Source: Alkalihalobacterium sp048323755
GTDB taxonomy: Bacteria > Bacillota > Bacilli > Bacillales > Bacillaceae_F
NCBI RefSeq assembly: GCF_048323755.1
Contig: NZ_JBLWFS010000031.1
Location: 1 to 40,818 of the forward strand
Length of the DNA stretch: 40,818 bases
Direction of reading: 5' to 3'
Below are positions 24,748-33,336 of this stretch, in pieces (position 1 is the first letter of the stretch; every line of letters begins with the position of its first letter). The position numbers were made by a program, and so were the translations under genes. The notes below the pieces were generated by a model, which searched no databases, had not been told where the DNA came from, and was given only the letters and a program-made list of their open reading frames with translations.

Positions 24748-25476
24748 CTAATCCAACTTAATCGGCACGCGTTTTGTTAGTTGTCGGAGGAGCCACAGTC
24801 CGACGACAATTAAGACGGCCGTTACCACCATTGCAAGGGGCAACCCTAAATCTGGATATGGAATTTTGATAAACCCGAACAAGGTTAGTGATCGGTCCCC
24901 ATTTGACCCTAGATCCGTCACACCTACATAAATTATTGCACCAATAATACAAAGGGTCCCACCTATACCGCCATAGCGATAAAAACCAATGCTAATTAGC
25001 CAACCGGCGAGATAATAAACGACGATCGTCATGGTGTAAGCCACGAATGGTACGATCCAAACCGACCCCATATTCCAACTGTCCCCATGATTGGTGCTAG
25101 GTAAATATGGAGTAAACATCCCCACAAACTGAAGCAATCCTTGTAACACATTAGCAAGTAGCATAATCACAAACGCCACCCCAAAAGCCGCCGCAGCCGA
25201 CCCGAGAAAATAATCCTTTCTCGTAATCCCATTCCCTACAAAATATCCAAGGAACGAAAAACACGATAGTATTCCAATGATCAGCATAAATATTTTCGCA
25301 GGCTGAAAACTAAAAGTAAGGAAATGCATCTTAAACTCTTCTACGTTGGTGATAAAAATGGGTAAGACGAGATAAACAACAAAGACAATCCCGATGAACC
25401 AGAGAGCCCACTTTACTTGAATAGAAAAAAGATCTATCCCTACTTTTGCTGTAGTTGAATTCCGTTTCAAACTCAT
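24748..25476 (-). CDS. ABC transporter permease subunit (YtrC/D-like)
   Basis: A 242-aa membrane protein with six hydrophobic helices and a larger outside loop near residues 118-140 (FTPYLPSTNHGDSWNMGS). It pairs with the ATPase gene, which ends two bases upstream, and with the YtrA-type regulator. Such systems export or respond to cell-wall-active peptides. No soluble binding protein is present. It is the last gene of the operon and lies next to the TOMM operon. Confidence 0.8.
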   Translation of the reverse strand: MSLKRNSTTAKVGIDLFSIQVKWALWFIGIVFVVYLVLPIFITNVEEFKMHFLTFSFQPAKIFMLIIGILSCFSFLGYFVGNGITRKDYFLGSAAAAFGVAFVIMLLANVLQGLLQFVGMFTPYLPSTNHGDSWNMGSVWIVPFVAYTMTIVVYYLAGWLISIGFYRYGGIGGTLCIIGAIIYVGVTDLGSNGDRSLTLFGFIKIPYPDLGLPLAMVVTAVLIVVGLWLLRQLTKRVPIKLD

Positions 25477-25478
25477 AA

Positions 25479-26351
25479 CTAATTCTCCTCCCCTGTTAAA
25501 TGGATAAATAATTCTTGTAGAGAGACAGGTCCAATCTCTAACCCTAGTCGCTCCCCTTCTAAACGCTTTCCTTCACTCATCTCCCCGTACACCATCACCG
25601 ATTTCGTATCCCCAAGCTGTTTCGTGTTTAACTGCTGCATACAAGCTACAAACGAATCGACTGTCTTCGAGGAACCAGTAACCGAAGTCCCTCTAGTAAT
25701 GAACTGATCGAACGACTCATCTATAAGCAATCTCCCATCGTGAAGCAACAGTACATGATCAAACAAATACTCCATTTCCGACACAAGATGTGTCGAGAGT
25801 ATCATTGTCCTCGGATGAAGAGCTTGCTCCTCAATCACTTCCTTGTAAAAAAGTTCACGTGTGGGAGCATCCATCGCCAAATATACTTCATCGAATATCG
25901 TCACTTGGGTTCGACTAGCGAGACCGAGGATAGCATTCAATGCCGATTGTTTCCCCTTGGAAAGTTTATTAATCGGTTTGTCTAAGGGCAGTTTAAAACG
26001 AGTGGCTAGCTCCTCCGCGTAGCTCCGGTCAAAATGAGGACGGTACCGCTCTGCAAAATCAAAATATCCTTTCACCGCTTCATCTTCATCGTTATAATCC
26101 GCCTCATACACGAATCCTACATGGGGCATGATTTTTCTGTTTTCAAAGGGAATTTCTCCTCCAATCGTCAATAATCCAGAGGTAACTTCCCGATAGGAAG
26201 CTAATAAGGATAATAAGCTGGTTTTACCAGCACCATTTCTCCCAAGCAAACCATACGTTTTTCCATACTCCAGGGTGAAGGAAATATCATTCAGTACCTC
26301 AAACTCTTTAAAATTTAGACTCACATTTTTCGCCACTATATCGAAGTTCAT
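25479..26351 (-). CDS. ABC transporter ATP-binding protein (YtrB-like)
   Basis: A 290-aa ATPase. Walker A GRNGAGKTS (37-45), Q-loop replaced by VGFVYEADYND (78-88) where Glu takes the usual Gln position, signature LSKGKQ (130-135; Lys in place of Gly-Gly), Walker B VTIFDE (150-155) and switch STHLV. The signature LSKGxxS is common in the YtrB/BcrA-like export group. The ATG overlaps the TAA of the GntR gene by one base (TAATG), so translation is coupled. The C-terminal 70 residues are an accessory domain. Confidence 0.88.
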   Translation of the reverse strand: MNFDIVAKNVSLNFKEFEVLNDISFTLEYGKTYGLLGRNGAGKTSLLSLLASYREVTSGLLTIGGEIPFENRKIMPHVGFVYEADYNDEDEAVKGYFDFAERYRPHFDRSYAEELATRFKLPLDKPINKLSKGKQSALNAILGLASRTQVTIFDEVYLAMDAPTRELFYKEVIEEQALHPRTMILSTHLVSEMEYLFDHVLLLHDGRLLIDESFDQFITRGTSVTGSSKTVDSFVACMQQLNTKQLGDTKSVMVYGEMSEGKRLEGERLGLEIGPVSLQELFIHLTGEEN

Positions 26352-26725
26352 TAAGATCTCTCTCCCTTCAATTGCTTGATTATGTTGGTGATATCCTTCT
26401 CCGATAAGCCCAATTTCTCCGCCTCTTGTATCATCGGAAGGATAAATTCATCGGCAAAAACGAGCTTCCTATTCTCCAGCAACTTCTCTCTCGCTCCTTC
26501 GGCCACGAACATCCCAACCCCTCTTTTCTTATAAATAATCTCTTCGTCCACCAGTAAATTAATACCTTTGGAAATGGTAATATGATTTACTTTATAGAAT
26601 TGCACCATTTGTGTCGTCGAAGGAATCTGGTCATGCTCCTTCAATTCCCCTTTCACAATTTGGTCTTCAATCCGCTCTTTAATTTGAATGAAAATCGGCT
26701 TCTTATCGTGAAACGAAATGGCCAA
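26351..26725 (-). CDS. GntR-family regulator, YtrA subfamily
   Basis: A 124-aa regulator: winged helix at about residues 10-75 (PIFIQIKERIEDQIVKGELK, then IPSTTQMVQFYKVNHITISK and YKKRGVGMFV) and only a short helical C-terminal dimerisation tail, which defines the YtrA subfamily. These repress their own ABC operon and are relieved by cell-wall antibiotics or peptides. The start is a TTG seven bases after AAGGGGGG. A dyad overlapping the promoter -10 box at 26786-26807 is the likely operator. Confidence 0.9.
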   Translation of the reverse strand: MAISFHDKKPIFIQIKERIEDQIVKGELKEHDQIPSTTQMVQFYKVNHITISKGINLLVDEEIIYKKRGVGMFVAEGAREKLLENRKLVFADEFILPMIQEAEKLGLSEKDITNIIKQLKGERS

Positions 26726-26785
26726 CAGCCATCCCCCCTTCTATCCTTAATAACCTTTAATGTCCTATAGATATATAGTTTTATA

Positions 26786-26825
26786 GTTATATATATGAGT
26801 ATATAACACTTAAATAAATTGTCAA
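26786..26825 (-). promoter_or_regulatory. Promoter and operator of the GntR/ABC operon
   Basis: On the minus strand, -35 TTGACA (26825-26820, consensus) and -10 TATACT (26803-26798) are 16 bases apart. GTTATATA and TATATAAC (26786-26807) form a perfect 8-bp dyad with a six-base centre that covers the -10 box, a typical autorepressor site. Confidence 0.75.
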
Positions 26826-26953
26826 GAGGATCCATCAAAACTATCCCTTTGTTTCTTGAATTCATGACAAGGGAATAGTCCAAGATGCAACAAAGGAGGA
26901 ACCCCTATAGAAGGTTCCTCCTCGTCCTTTTTAATGTTTTTATATTCACGCTC

Positions 26954-27020
26954 AGATGCACAGGGACGGTCCTTGTGCTTCTTTCGTTTAGAGAAAGAAT
27001 ATAAGCAAGAGCACCGCCCC
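26954..27020. repeat. GGGACGGT-type palindromic repeat, copy 1
   Basis: Shares the core GCTTCTTTCGTTTAGAGAAA and an AATATA-ACAAGAG-like right half with 33042-33111. Its ends AGGGACGGT and CACCGCCCCT are imperfect inverted repeats. This is the shape of REP elements mobilised in trans by IS200-like Y1 transposases; no such transposase is in the window. Confidence 0.6.
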
Positions 27021-27149
27021 TCTTGTATTCATTTTTTTAAAATAGACGATGGTCATACAAGAAATCCTTTATCAACCATAGAGTCATCACTTAACTCATC
27101 AAAACCGAACATTTCTTCTAAATTAACAAAATAATTATCTTCCTCTTTT

Positions 27150-27345
27150 GTATGCGGACCTGAGAGGCCTCTATTTGTGACAAAATCAATGATTTCACGC
27201 TCTTAAGGACTTGATAGGCCCTTATCTTGGAAAGTTGCGTTAGTTTTCACTTGATTCATAGGAAATAAGGGCCCCTCAGTTACCAAACGCCTCTAGAATG
27301 TCCATTCTTATCGAAATAAGGGTCTCCAGAGTCCGCAAACGTTAT
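27150..27345. repeat. Cluster of four related units around CCCTTATTT
   Basis: Units such as TGCGGACCTGAGAGGCCTC (27152), TTGATAGGCCCTTATCTTGG (27211), and on the other strand GTAACTGAGGGGCCCTTATT (near 27285-27265) and TGCGGACTCTGGAGACCCTT (near 27338-27318) are variants of one sequence, two in each orientation. Confidence 0.5.
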
Positions 27346-27518
27346 AAACCAAAAAAATCAAAAAAAATTTTTTTTATGCGTCAGATTGAGACAAATTTTT
27401 TGGAATGGTAAATATGTTGAACCTCGCTATTACCAATGTTGTTGTAAAGATGATGGACACGAAAAAAACGAGAACATGCGGAATAAATGATTTCGTTTTT
27501 TAGTTGTCCTTCCTGCAT

Positions 27519-27552
27519 AAAAAACAAAAAAGGACTGAAATACCCAGTCCTA
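27519..27552 (-). terminator. Rho-independent terminator of the PAS-GGDEF-EAL gene
   Basis: The minus strand reads AGGACTGGGTATTTCAGTCCT followed by TTTTTTGTTTTTT. The stem begins at the stop codon. Confidence 0.85.
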
Positions 27553-30006
27553 TAATAATTTCTTTAGTATTGTTCTTTCAAAAGTTTTTGGACATAGGGG
27601 CTTACTGATATAATACCCTTGGCCCTTTGTACATTGCAGGTCTTTAAGAACCGTAAATTGCTCCTCGGTTTCTATTCCTTCAGCAATAATTCTTAAATTT
27701 AAGTTTCTTCCTATATCAATGATACTCTTAACCATAGAAAGAGCATTTGAATTCGTTGCCAAGTCTTGAATGAATGAACGGTCTATCTTTAAACGATCAA
27801 TAGGTAAATGTTTTAAATAGCTTAAAGAAGAGTATCCAGTACCAAAGTCGTCTAAAGCAATCTTTACACCTTTTTCTCTAAGTTGATTAAGTACCACAAT
27901 TGAATCATGAGGATCATGCAAAATACTTTCAGTAATTTCTAGGACAAGATGCTTTGCATCTAAACCCACTTCATTTAGGATCTGCTCAACGATATGGTGG
28001 AAATTTCTATTTTGTAATTGACGAATAGATATATTAACCATTACCTGTAAATTTTTATGTCCTTGATGTATCCATTGTTTAATTTGTAGACAAGCTTCTT
28101 TTAGGACCCATTCACCCATTTCTTGGATGATTCCGGTTTCCTCTGCAATAGGAATGAATTCAACTGGTGATATAACACCTAATTCTGGATTATTCCACCT
28201 TAGTAGTGCTTCTGCACCAATCAAATCTTGAGTTTCCAAATTAATAATTGGTTGATAATAAATTTCCATTTCATGATTATCGGTTGCATTTCGTAAGTTC
28301 TTCTCAATTGAAACTTTCCGTTGGAGAATTTGGCTCATTTCGCTTGTATGAAATTGAAAATTATTCCTACCTTTAGCTTTAGCCATATACATTGCCGTAT
28401 CTGCAAACTTTATCATAGCATCAATGGTATTGGCATCATCTGGATATAAGCTGATTCCAATACTAGGCGTAATAAGTACATCTCCAACACCCACTAAATG
28501 TAAAGGTGAGCTAAACTGAGCTATTATTCTGTGAGCAATGCGATTAACTTCTTCTTTTTCCACATTCTTTAACAGTATAATAAATTCATCTCCACCTAAA
28601 CGAGAAACCATGTCTTGATCACGAATCGACAATTGTAATTTTTTAGCAACTTCCTTTAATAATTGGTCTCCTACGTCGTGCCCCATCGTATCATTGATAA
28701 ATTTGAAACGGTCTAAATCTATAAATAATACAGCAAAAGATAGATTATTTTGTTCAGATTCAGTTAAAACCTCTTTTAATCGCTCACTTAATAATTGACG
28801 GTTAGGGAGATTGGTTAGACTATCGTAATAAGCCAAATATTGAATTTTTTCTTGCAATTTCTTTTGGTCGGTCAAATCTTTTGCAATACCATAAACACCA
28901 ACAGTTTTCCCATCTACTACAATAGGTACATTCGTTATACTAAGGCTGATGAAATCCCCTTTTTTATCGAGGAGTGTACATTCGTAATTTCGGGGTTCTC
29001 CCTCCATTGTTTTTTGAAAATGCGTTAAAACAATGTTTATATCTTCAGGTCTTAATAAAGGTATAAATGAAGTACCAATTAACTGTTCAGGTGTATATCC
29101 AGACAAGTTATAACATGCAGCATTGGCACTGACAAAATTCCCTTCTAAGTCAAATACAAAAATAGCATCAGGATGAAATTCAAATAGAGATTGGTATTGC
29201 TGTCTACTTTTTTCTAATTGTTCTCGAATCCTATTTCTTTCCGTAACATCCTTCCCTACAGCCATAATAGCTTCTTGTCCTCGATAAACAACGTTAATTG
29301 CTGAAGATTCCACTATTCTTGTTTCTTCATCTAATGTAGTAATCTTTGTTTCAATAAACTCTAATTTTTTTCCACTTTTAACTTGGGTAATCCTTTTGAT
29401 TACACTTTCTTTACTATCAGAATGGATTAAATCCAAAAAACACTTTCCAATGATGTCATTAGAATCCTTAGCACCTATTATTTCAGCTGCTTTAGGATTT
29501 ACGAATAAAATACTCCCATCTTTATGAATAAGGATTGGATTAGGAGTATTTTCAATGAGTTTATCATAGTTTTCAATAGTAACTTTTAGTTCTTGCTCCA
29601 GTACTTTTGGAGCAGTTATATTTACAGCAATTAGAAATGTTCCGATCACTTCATGATTTCTATCTTTTATCTGATTACCATTTATCAAGTAATAACTAAG
29701 TTTATTATCTTTTTTAGTTCTTACACATAATTCATAATCATTAACGGCTTCACCATTCAATAAACGATAGAGAGGGAGATCAACCACTTCAATGGGAGTT
29801 TTTCCATCTGGATATAATAGTGTAAAGAATTTTGACCAGTCTTTAGGCGTAAGATCCTCATCTGGTAACCCATACATTTCTCTAGCGTATTTGTTTACAT
29901 ATGTTAGTACCCCATTAGCATCGGTAATAATAATCGCAGTCTGTGTGTGCTCTAAAGATGATTCTAATAATAAGTTGCTTAATGATTTTTCAATTTTATT
30001 TTTCAT
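27550..30006 (-). CDS. PAS-PAS-PAS-GGDEF-EAL cyclic-di-GMP enzyme
   Basis: An 818-aa soluble protein without membrane segments. Three PAS domains (about 14-135, 142-258, 266-385) precede GGDEF and EAL domains. GGDEF is intact (471-475), with RDQD (462-465) five residues before it as a possible inhibitory I-site. EAL is intact (599-601) with DDFGTGYSSLSYL and IDRSFI. Both synthesis and breakdown of c-di-GMP are therefore possible; which dominates cannot be read from sequence. The ribosome binding site GGTGATG is moderate. Single gene with its own terminator. It resembles B. subtilis DgcW/YkoW-like or PdeH-like proteins only in domain order. Confidence 0.92.
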   Translation of the reverse strand: MKNKIEKSLSNLLLESSLEHTQTAIIITDANGVLTYVNKYAREMYGLPDEDLTPKDWSKFFTLLYPDGKTPIEVVDLPLYRLLNGEAVNDYELCVRTKKDNKLSYYLINGNQIKDRNHEVIGTFLIAVNITAPKVLEQELKVTIENYDKLIENTPNPILIHKDGSILFVNPKAAEIIGAKDSNDIIGKCFLDLIHSDSKESVIKRITQVKSGKKLEFIETKITTLDEETRIVESSAINVVYRGQEAIMAVGKDVTERNRIREQLEKSRQQYQSLFEFHPDAIFVFDLEGNFVSANAACYNLSGYTPEQLIGTSFIPLLRPEDINIVLTHFQKTMEGEPRNYECTLLDKKGDFISLSITNVPIVVDGKTVGVYGIAKDLTDQKKLQEKIQYLAYYDSLTNLPNRQLLSERLKEVLTESEQNNLSFAVLFIDLDRFKFINDTMGHDVGDQLLKEVAKKLQLSIRDQDMVSRLGGDEFIILLKNVEKEEVNRIAHRIIAQFSSPLHLVGVGDVLITPSIGISLYPDDANTIDAMIKFADTAMYMAKAKGRNNFQFHTSEMSQILQRKVSIEKNLRNATDNHEMEIYYQPIINLETQDLIGAEALLRWNNPELGVISPVEFIPIAEETGIIQEMGEWVLKEACLQIKQWIHQGHKNLQVMVNISIRQLQNRNFHHIVEQILNEVGLDAKHLVLEITESILHDPHDSIVVLNQLREKGVKIALDDFGTGYSSLSYLKHLPIDRLKIDRSFIQDLATNSNALSMVKSIIDIGRNLNLRIIAEGIETEEQFTVLKDLQCTKGQGYYISKPLCPKTFERTILKKLL

Positions 30007-30358
30007 TTCATCACCAAACTTTGATATTTATGATAATCAATCTTACCATAAAACATTTTTAAATAAAAAACCGATTAGAAATGCCCTTCCCTTTCTTCCT
30101 ATTTGTCTAAACATAAAAATTATCATACATAACGTTATAAAAAAATAACTATTTTTTAGTGATAAGAACTTGCTTCGTTTAACTCTTATTCAGAAAATCA
30201 TTTATAGAAAACATTTTACTGCGCAGTATCAATCTACTACGCTGTAACTAATGACAGTTTTTCTTTTCCCCTTCAATAACAGAAAATCGATAATTAGAAG
30301 GTTTACTTATTACCACCTAAATAAGACGGTACCCCGTCACTCTATTACAGCAATAAAA
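30007..30358. other. Gap upstream of PAS-GGDEF-EAL gene
   Basis: No gene seen. A short AAAAAATAACTATTTTTT inverted repeat lies at 30138-30155. From 30345 the sequence (ACAGCAATAAAAAA) matches 32021 and leads into repeat copy 2. Confidence 0.4.
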
Positions 30359-30536
30359 AAACACACCAATCATTGTGCTAATTGGTGTGTTTCAAGTATT
30401 TCCTTGTTATCATCATTTCATAAATTCATAGTTTCTCTATTATATATATTTACTTCCTTTCTCTCTGCTAATCTTCGTTGGAAGAATATAAAGATAGGAA
30501 GAGGAATAATAATCCACCCTAAACTTTTAACGAAGC
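30359..30536 (-). repeat. Hairpin plus membrane-protein tail, repeat copy 2
   Basis: The hairpin AAACACACCAAT / ATTGGTGTGTTT (30359-30392) follows a start-less tail (stop at 30418) that reads SFVKSLGWIIIPLPIFIFF then QRRLAERKEVNIYN. It is cut exactly where the next gene's stop codon (30540) occurs, so the 156-aa gene has been joined to the repeat or the repeat inserted behind it. Confidence 0.6.
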
Positions 30537-30539
30537 AAG

Positions 30540-31010
30540 TTAGTCTTCTACTTTAGCTACACCCAAAGCAAGGTGTTCCCAAAGCACCTCTTCAACTTTC
30601 TCGACAAGTTCAGAAGGACATTCTACAACTAAAACAACATCTGCCTTTTTTCCTTTTAGAACTCTCCTTCTTTTATGTACAACTTTAAAAATAATGTAAT
30701 CAATAATAAATCCAATAACGAACCCTACGGCTCCACCGATTAATCCCCAGTATATTGGACCCCACTCCAATACAAAACCAATACTTGCCCCAATAACAGA
30801 AAATGCCGTCCCAATTGCGGCACCTTTATCAAACATACTAACACCATCGGCTCGGTGAAGGGTGTCAAACAATCTCCTTTCTTCCACTCGATTAATGAGC
30901 GGGACTGCGAGAATATGCTCATTCTTTATTCCGGCTTTTTCTAGGGATGTAATTGCTAATTCAATATAAGTGGAATGTTCAAAGGTTGAAAAGACTTGCA
31001 ATACTCTCAC
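30540..31010 (-). CDS. Glycine-zipper membrane-associated protein
   Basis: A 156-aa protein. Residues 1-55 and 118-156 look like two halves of a small ferredoxin-like alpha/beta fold (RVLQVFSTFEHSTYIELAI; ADVVLVVECPSELVEKVEEV). Between them lies a Gly-rich hydrophobic hairpin (AAIGTAFSVIGASIGFVLEW, GLIGGAVGFVIGFIIDYI). Some Bacillus stress-induced proteins look like this, but I do not assign a family. It begins one base after the stop of the 259-aa gene, so the pair is an operon. Confidence 0.75.
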   Translation of the reverse strand: MRVLQVFSTFEHSTYIELAITSLEKAGIKNEHILAVPLINRVEERRLFDTLHRADGVSMFDKGAAIGTAFSVIGASIGFVLEWGPIYWGLIGGAVGFVIGFIIDYIIFKVVHKRRRVLKGKKADVVLVVECPSELVEKVEEVLWEHLALGVAKVED

Positions 31011-31011
31011 C

Positions 31012-31791
31012 TCATTCTTTTTGGGGAATTTTCACTCGAAAGTGTTGATATTTCTTCTTTAAAAATTTCCTTTGTTCACTTTCAAAGAGTTTATTGTTTT
31101 CAACGGTATTCACATATGAATCATAAACTCCAAAGCCAAAGTGCGAAGGAATAAATAAAAACCATTGAGGGTCTAAGACTGCTGTTGCTTGTCCAATCTC
31201 TCCTATGAAAAGATAATGGATAGCAACAAGTACATTTGAATAGTACACAAATACAATCATAAAAATCATAGTGAAAGCTGCTGTTAAAACTCGATGAATA
31301 TACAGTTGTCCCAAACCTGGGGTAAACATTGACCATAATACTGCCATAATAGGTCTTCTTTTGTCTAAATAATTTATTTCTACAGCTCCAATATTGTAAG
31401 AGGCAAAATCAGCATTTTCCCGTTCGGCTAAGATAAATACTTTGTTCATATCAACAGTAGTGCGGTAACTATCCCATATTCCGAAAAAGTAAACAGGGAG
31501 ATAGAGGAGCATCCATCTCGGTTCTAATACTTCCTTTGCCATATTAATGTTACCAGTAAAAGAATAGACTATAGCAAGATTGATATTTGCCATGTTATTA
31601 ACGACAATTTCCCAAAGAAATAAGGCATACCCCCTAAGGTATTTAGATAAAAGAAGGTGACCAAAACCAGGAAATGCTGCTGACCACCAAGCAATGATGT
31701 ATGGATTTCGTAAATGTAATTGTGTTGTTCCAATAGCACTAACGTGGGCTTTAAAACGTCTTTCCGTATTAGTAGGGTTAAAATTTTTCAC
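31012..31791 (-). CDS. Membrane protein with internal duplication
   Basis: A 259-aa protein built from two similar halves: AWWSAAFPGFGHLLLSKYLRG...EPRWMLLYLPVYFFGIWDSYRT (about 33-115) and AVLWSMFTPGLGQLYIHRVL...DPQWFLFIPSHFGFGVYDSY (about 149-233). The PGxGxLxxxxxxxG motif recalls TM2-type domains. Each half has two or three hydrophobic helices and ends with a short acidic or basic helix. Function unknown. First gene of the pair with 30540-31010. Confidence 0.75.
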   Translation of the reverse strand: MKNFNPTNTERRFKAHVSAIGTTQLHLRNPYIIAWWSAAFPGFGHLLLSKYLRGYALFLWEIVVNNMANINLAIVYSFTGNINMAKEVLEPRWMLLYLPVYFFGIWDSYRTTVDMNKVFILAERENADFASYNIGAVEINYLDKRRPIMAVLWSMFTPGLGQLYIHRVLTAAFTMIFMIVFVYYSNVLVAIHYLFIGEIGQATAVLDPQWFLFIPSHFGFGVYDSYVNTVENNKLFESEQRKFLKKKYQHFRVKIPQKE

Positions 31792-32032
31792 GTTTGATAA
31801 CTTCCTTAACTACTTAGTATCGACCTTTTGTTATATCATTTACAAAAAATGGTGATTTATTCGTATAGCCCTCTATTGATTGGTATATAACTTTAAAACA
31901 TAAACAATTTAATTTTAATTAATGGTAATGGATAAACCTAATCAAACAGTGTGTTGACGGTTTTATGGTTTTATTGATATTTATAAATTCCTCTCTAATA
32001 GCTGACCCCGTTACTCGGATACAGCAATAAAA

Positions 32033-32286
32033 AAACACACCAATCATTGTGCTAATTGGTGTGTTTCAAGTATTTCATTTCATATATTCATAGTTTCTCT
32101 ATTATATATATTTACTTCCTTTCTCTTGGCTAATCTTCGTTGGAACAATATAAAGATAGGAAGAGGAATAATAATCCACCCTAAACTTTTAACGAAGCTA
32201 TTTAACGCACGTTGTTTATTATTTTCAATTTGCTGCTCGACCATCGCATCATATTGTCTTCTTAGTTCTTCTTCTGTAGAAGTGCA
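32033..32286 (-). repeat. Hairpin plus membrane-protein tail, repeat copy 3
   Basis: Hairpin at 32033-32066, then a tail with stop at 32080. This is the longest copy: STEEELRRQYDAMVEQQ leads into the charged IENNKQRALNSFVKSLGW, the membrane segment and QRRLAKRKEVNIYN. The frame is closed by TAA at 32287-32289, where haloperoxidase sequence on the opposite strand begins. It is a gene end without a beginning. Confidence 0.6.
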
Positions 32287-32287
32287 T

Positions 32288-32994
32288 TAGGGGCTTTTTT
32301 TATCTTGCTCAAGTATGGTCCTGAAGTCATAGATCCAAATATTCCTTACCTTGATTCTGACACCCAAGTTGGATTTGCCACATTTGGTGCACCACACGCT
32401 GTAGATTTCGTGTCGAGAGCTGCTCGGCCAGCTTTACTAGCAGCATGGTTTCAAAAATGGCTTGTCCACCGGCGTCTTCGTCCAGAGGCATTCGGCGGAC
32501 GTATTCATAACAAACTAACGGGTGCTGCTGATTACCCTATCCATCCCGAGGTTCTTAATTCCGAAGCATTAGCGTTAATTTTCGAAAAATATGGCACATA
32601 CCTGCTGCCACAGGCATATCCGGAAGGCAGTCCTACCCATCCTTCCTATCCAGCAGGCCATTCTAGTTTTATTGGGGCAACGGTCACAATGCTAAAAGCA
32701 TTTTTTAATGAAAGTTTTGTTATTCCTGATCCTGTCGTAGCAAGCAGTGATGGGCTATCTTTAACGCCTTATGAAAGGTACTCTTACTATTGGAGGAGAG
32801 TTAAATAAACTGGCTTATAATATTTCAATAGGAAGGATGCTGCTGGCGTACATTTCCGTACGAGCGGTATTAATGGTTTAAAACTTGGAGAAGCAATAGC
32901 GGTCGGAATCCTTCGTGATTACAAGAAAACGTATAATGAGGATTTTAAGGGTTTTACTCTCACAACGTTTAACGGTAAAAAATTAAAGATCTAA
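32288..32994 (+). pseudogene. Vanadium-dependent haloperoxidase-like gene, broken
   Basis: C-terminal half of a PAP2-superfamily haloperoxidase. HPSYPAGHSSFIGATVTM carries the vanadate/phosphate-binding Ser-Gly-His set, and a later GVHFRTSG supplies the distal Arg/His element. Reading it requires two frame changes: an extra A near 32775 (after TPYE, restoring GTLTIGGELNKLAYN) and a lost base near 32838 (restoring SIGRDAAGVHFR); it ends ITFNGKKLKI-like at 32994. The N-terminal half is missing, replaced by repeat copy 3. Family members of about 450-600 aa are expected. Confidence 0.82.
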
Positions 32995-33041
32995 AGGCAT
33001 TTACTCTGAAACTGTCCCCTGTCAGACAGTGCAAATAAGGA

Positions 33042-33111
33042 AGATGCAGGGACGGTTCTAGAGCTTCTTTCGTTTAGAGAAACAATATAGACAAGAGAAG
33101 AACCGTCCCCT
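33042..33111. repeat. GGGACGGT-type palindromic repeat, copy 2
   Basis: GGGACGGTTCT (33050-33060) and AGAACCGTCCC (33100-33110) are perfect 11-bp inverted repeats around the core shared with 26954-27020. Confidence 0.7.
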
Positions 33112-33133
33112 TTGCTTTAGATTTATATAAAAT

Positions 33134-33176
33134 AAATGCCTGTTCGGATTGCAAAATACAATCGAACAGGCATTTT
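33134..33176. terminator. Bidirectional terminator
   Basis: AAATGCCTGTTCG-GATT pairs with AATCGAACAGGCATTT with one bulge; T and A runs flank both sides. It would end the minus-strand remnant at 33188 and the plus-strand haloperoxidase transcript. Confidence 0.75.
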
Positions 33177-33187
33177 ATTCATTCAAA

Positions 33188-33300
33188 TTATTTATCTGTT
33201 TGTTTATGCTTCTTTTTCAAATACTCCGCACGTAATTTTTCAAGCTGCTGCTTTTTATCAGATTTAGCAGGCTTCTGTTTTTCATGATACTTTGTCACAG
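33188..33300 (-). pseudogene. Short Lys-rich gene end, unrecognised
   Basis: A frame without a usable start reads VAVTKYHEKQKPAKSDKKQQ, then LEKLRAEYLKKKHKQTDK and TAA, directly before the terminator at 33134. It looks like the charged C-terminus of a longer protein. Family unknown. Confidence 0.4.
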
Positions 33301-33336
33301 CTACCTTACTTTTGGCACACAATAAGAACACTATTA

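Larger units (their letters stand above)
26826..27549. other. Long gap with repeats, no gene
   Basis: Between the GntR promoter and the PAS-GGDEF-EAL gene I see a hairpin at 26889-26924 (GGAGGAACCCCTATAGAAGG / TTCCTCCTC), a GGGACGGT-type element (26954-27020), a cluster of related 30-base units (27150-27345), a T-rich stretch (27361-27376) and a terminator (27519-27549). No convincing coding region. Confidence 0.6.
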
